DNA of 8,787 nucleotides from Rhodospirillaceae bacterium (lineage in GTDB: Bacteria; Pseudomonadota; Alphaproteobacteria; Rhodospirillales; Magnetovibrionaceae): the NCBI GenBank assembly GCA_029883045.1, contig JAOUJU010000065.1, positions 1 to 8,787 of the forward strand, read 5' to 3'. The position numbers and the translations under genes are program-made. Of this stretch, positions 7,376 to 8,787 are shown piece by piece. Position 1 is the stretch's first letter, and each line of letters opens with the position of its first letter. The notes under the pieces are model-generated. The model saw nothing but the letters and a program-made list of their open reading frames with translations, was not told where the DNA came from and searched no databases.

Positions 7376-7397
7376 GCCCTGTTTTTAGGGCTTTTTT
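7376..7397 (+). terminator. Terminator-like hairpin reading on the plus strand
   Basis: GCCCT (7376-7380) pairs with AGGGC (7387-7391) around the loop GTTTTT. A G-U pair can extend the stem. Six T residues follow at 7392-7397. This is the form of a rho-independent terminator on the plus strand. No plus-strand gene lies immediately to its left, where the 64-residue protein runs the other way. It might instead be a hairpin in the leader of that minus-strand gene, or stop antisense transcription. Confidence 0.45.
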
Positions 7398-7399
7398 GG

Positions 7400-7424
7400 G
7401 GTCATTCAAGTAAAAGAATTGACC
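7400..7424. repeat. Imperfect inverted repeat
   Basis: GGTCATTC (7400-7407) and GAATTGACC (7416-7424) are inverted copies with a one-base bulge, separated by AAGTAAAA. It sits in the 221-bp gap between the 64-residue protein and the tRNA gene, directly after the terminator-like hairpin. It could be an operator-like site, but one copy is weak evidence. The rest of the gap (7425-7544) shows no gene and no promoter I would defend for the tRNA. Confidence 0.3.
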
Positions 7425-7544
7425 ATTTAATAAATGTATAGCTTAGGAGTTAAAAATCAGCAAAACAGGCCATGCCATGCTTGCCTTTCTTGGGGGGCTA
7501 TGGCATCTTCCGCCCGCTTTGTAAAAGCATAGTTATTACCCAGT

Positions 7545-7619
7545 GCCGCCGTAGCTCAGGGGTAGAGCGCACCATTGGTAATGGTGAGGCCGACAGTTCA
7601 ATTCTGTCCGGCGGCACCA
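7545..7619 (+). tRNA. tRNA-Thr (anticodon GGT)
   Basis: A complete cloverleaf. The acceptor stem GCCGCCG (7545-7551) pairs perfectly with CGGCGGC (7609-7615). The D arm is GCTC/GAGC (7554-7557, 7565-7568). The anticodon stem CACCA/TGGTG (7570-7574, 7582-7586) closes the loop TTGGTAA, whose anticodon GGT (7577-7579) reads ACC threonine codons. The T arm is GACAG/CTGTC with loop TTCAATT. Discriminator A7616 is followed by an encoded CCA at 7617-7619. It is the only plus-strand gene in the window. REP-like repeats begin about 25 bp beyond its 3' end, and no typical terminator follows immediately. Confidence 0.97.
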
Positions 7620-7640
7620 TTTTCTCAGCATTAATTGGTA

Positions 7641-7761
7641 AGAGCGCGCCATAAGGCGCGACGCACGCTTGTGCGCTGAGGAAAGACGCGCCATAAGGCG
7701 CGACGCACGCTTGCGCGCTGGGGGAAGACGCGCCATGAGGTGCTACGCGAATTTCAGCTTT
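7641..7761. repeat. REP-like tandem palindromic repeat, 42-bp period
   Basis: The element CGCGCCATAAGGCGCG recurs at 7645, 7687 and (degraded, CGCGCCATGAGGTGC) 7729, an exact 42-bp period. Each of the first two units holds two hairpins: CGCGCC-ATAA-GGCGCG, and CGCAC-GCTT-GTGCG (in unit 2 the second arm is GCGCG). In the third unit the first stem is partly kept through a G-T wobble. GC-rich paired palindromes between genes are the usual form of REP/BIME elements. This stretch is part of the 247-bp gap between the tRNA and the 305-residue protein gene. Confidence 0.75.
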
Positions 7762-7799
7762 ATATACTAAAACGGACCAATTACTTGGCTGGTGGTTAT

Positions 7800-7854
7800 G
7801 ATCGCTAATTACCAAACTTAAGAAGTTTATGTTCGGATAAAATTAGCAATGATC
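7800..7854. repeat. Nested inverted repeat downstream of the 305-residue protein gene
   Basis: Outer arms GATCGCTAATT (7800-7810) and AATTAGCAATGATC (7841-7854) are inverted copies with a 3-nt bulge. Inside them lies a perfect hairpin, AAACTT-AAG-AAGTTT (7814-7828). It starts 12 bp past the stop codon of the convergent minus-strand gene, so it would fold in that mRNA's 3' end. There is no T-run, so it is not a standard intrinsic terminator. It could be a 3' stabilising structure or a factor-dependent site. Confidence 0.45.
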
Positions 7855-7866
7855 AATGGTTAAACT

Positions 7867-8784
7867 TTAACGATCGGCCTTACCATCATTGTCATCCTCA
7901 TCGCTCTCATCGCTCTCATCGCTCTCATCGTCCTCATTTTTTTTCTTAGCTTTGTCTTTTTTGCCAGACGCGCGAAGATATAAAAATAAAAACGCACCCC
8001 CACCACCAAGCAAACCAATTATAGCCGGCCAAATCCATATGTAAAAGCTGCTTCCCTGTTTGGCGCCATCGATGTTGGTGTTCTCGTCTTTTGTTGCGTC
8101 GCCACCAAGCTTCATTCTTGATTTTACGCTATCGGCTAGAGTGGGTACCTTGGTAATGCCCTCTTCAGGGGCAATAATTTTAGGGATCGCTACGCCTTCT
8201 AAAATATCACTGCTTTGATTGACTTCCGGGGAATAAGGATCAAACACAGCATTAGGTGAAATAACAGCTTTGTCCGTGGTTGGAACGTGTTGAGGTGGGA
8301 TGGGTTTTGGTTCAACGGGCGCAACAGATGCAACGGGTGGGATGGGTTTTGGTTCAACGGGCGCAACAGATGCAACGGGCGCAACGGGCGCAGCTTCTAT
8401 GGTGGCGGGCGCAGCTTCTATGGCAGCGGGCGCAGGTTTTTCAGCCTTTTTTATGGGGGCCGGAACCTTGGGCAAAGCATGAAATAGTTTTGGGGCCTCT
8501 GACCCCGGCATGATTTCTACAGGCCAAAGAAGCCCGCGCTTTTTCCAGACCTCTATGGGTTCGCGGCAATACAGTTCTGACGTAGACATACGAACAATTG
8601 CCCAATCAGGATCAGAAGTAACTGTCGGGATATCGCCAGTTTTGTTTGCAGCATCAATAATATTATTACATTCAACAAATTGCGGTGCGGACAAAGCGAT
8701 GGTAGGAAGCAGAAAAAGAACGGCTGCAAAAATAGGTCGACATAAATACACTGCAACATTTGTATAAATTTGATGAGCAAACAT
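7867..8784 (-). CDS. Hypothetical secreted protein with Pro/Ala repeats, C-terminal membrane anchor and acidic tail
   Basis: I do not recognise this 305-residue protein. Its layout reads as follows. A signal peptide covers about residues 1-33 (hydrophobic IFAAVLFLLPTIALSA, likely cut before PQF). A small exported domain (34-105) has two cysteines, C39 and C73, that could form a disulfide. A Pro/Ala linker (106-168) contains the 14-residue unit PVASVAPVEPKPIP twice in tandem (136-163) and the 7-residue units APAAIEA/APATIEA. A polar region (169-246) follows. One membrane segment lies at about 247-270 (YIWIWPAIIGLLGGGGAFLF), then a basic KKDKAKKK patch and an acidic SDE-repeat tail. The basic patch after the segment suggests a cytoplasmic tail. 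Start ATG at 8784 is 3 bp from the window edge, so no ribosome site can be seen and the true start could lie outside. Its neighbour on the left is the REP/tRNA region. Confidence 0.75.
   Translation of the reverse strand: MFAHQIYTNVAVYLCRPIFAAVLFLLPTIALSAPQFVECNNIIDAANKTGDIPTVTSDPDWAIVRMSTSELYCREPIEVWKKRGLLWPVEIMPGSEAPKLFHALPKVPAPIKKAEKPAPAAIEAAPATIEAAPVAPVASVAPVEPKPIPPVASVAPVEPKPIPPQHVPTTDKAVISPNAVFDPYSPEVNQSSDILEGVAIPKIIAPEEGITKVPTLADSVKSRMKLGGDATKDENTNIDGAKQGSSFYIWIWPAIIGLLGGGGAFLFLYLRASGKKDKAKKKNEDDESDESDESDEDDNDGKADR
7897..7930. repeat. 9-bp tandem repeat coding the acidic tail
   Basis: CTCATCGCT is repeated at 7897, 7906 and 7915, with a partial fourth copy to 7930. On the minus strand it codes for the S-D-E tripeptide run of the protein's C-terminal tail. 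The unit is a multiple of three, so copy-number changes would keep the frame. Confidence 0.8.
8294..8377. repeat. Perfect 42-bp tandem duplication inside the 305-residue protein gene
   Basis: Positions 8294-8335 and 8336-8377 are identical to the base. On the minus strand they encode the duplicated 14-residue unit PVASVAPVEPKPIP. Complete identity, including silent positions, points to a recent duplication. Confidence 0.85.
8386..8427. repeat. 21-bp tandem repeat inside the 305-residue protein gene
   Basis: GGGCGCAGCTTCTATGG begins both 21-bp units, 8386-8406 and 8407-8427; they differ only near their ends (TGGC against CAGC). They code for the 7-residue Ala/Pro/Ile/Glu units of the linker and lie just beside the 42-bp duplication. 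Confidence 0.75.
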
Positions 8785-8787
8785 TAT

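Noticed and set aside
7574..7643. Direct repeat ATTGGTAA inside the tRNA and again at 7633, as a possible integration (att) site
   Set aside because: Eight bases are too few, and there is no integrase or element boundary in the window; it could be chance.
7641..7761. A CRISPR array
   Set aside because: The 42-bp units are near-identical and contiguous, with no unique spacers and no cas genes nearby.
7498..7815. A 105-residue open frame on the minus strand
   Set aside because: It runs antisense through the tRNA-Thr gene and the palindromic repeats; the peptide PPDRIELSASPLPMVRSTPE is a well-known artefact of translating a tRNA backwards.
8287..8487. Plus-strand repeat-rich frames opposite the 305-residue gene
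   Set aside because: They are Gly/Arg-rich shadows of the repeats; the minus frame has a signal peptide, a membrane segment and a full-length layout.

Overview
The window looks like a chromosomal housekeeping segment of an alphaproteobacterium with moderate GC. The evidence is gene order plus protein character. A minus-strand series runs murA - hisG - hisD - UPF0262 - low-molecular-weight phosphatase - infA - maf - RNase G - yacG. This cluster, including the UPF0262 family, is typical of Alphaproteobacteria. I cannot place it to genus from sequence alone.

Layout from left to right (all protein genes lie on the minus strand, so transcription runs right to left). Positions 1-187: yacG, cut by the left edge. 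238-1716: RNase G (rng). 1728-2318: maf. 2340-2558: infA. A 128-bp gap holds a candidate promoter for this infA-maf-rng-yacG group. 2687-3118: phosphatase. 3130-3603: UPF0262. 3616-4917: hisD. 4923-5591: hisG, again preceded by a gap with a promoter-like -10. 5739-7025: murA. 7129-7323: a 64-residue basic protein. 7545-7619: tRNA-Thr(GGT), the only plus-strand gene. 7867-8784: an unrecognised secreted or membrane-anchored protein with low-complexity repeats, whose start lies 3 bp from the right edge.

The genes serve cell-wall precursor synthesis (murA), the first and last steps of histidine synthesis (hisG, hisD), translation initiation (infA), nucleotide sanitation (maf), RNA processing (rng) and gyrase control (yacG). 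Spacings of 5-21 bp within hisG-hisD-UPF0262-phosphatase and within infA-maf-rng suggest two polycistronic blocks. The UPF0262/phosphatase pair is the least understood part of the conserved cluster.

The unusual material is at the right end. A 42-bp tandem palindromic (REP-like) repeat starts just after the tRNA. There is a terminator-like hairpin with no obvious plus-strand gene feeding it, and a nested inverted repeat downstream of the 305-residue protein. That protein has a signal peptide, a Pro/Ala linker with perfect 42-bp and near-perfect 21-bp repeats, one C-terminal membrane segment and an acidic tail encoded by 9-bp repeats. I see no new defence, mobile or biosynthetic system; the core of the window is ordinary.
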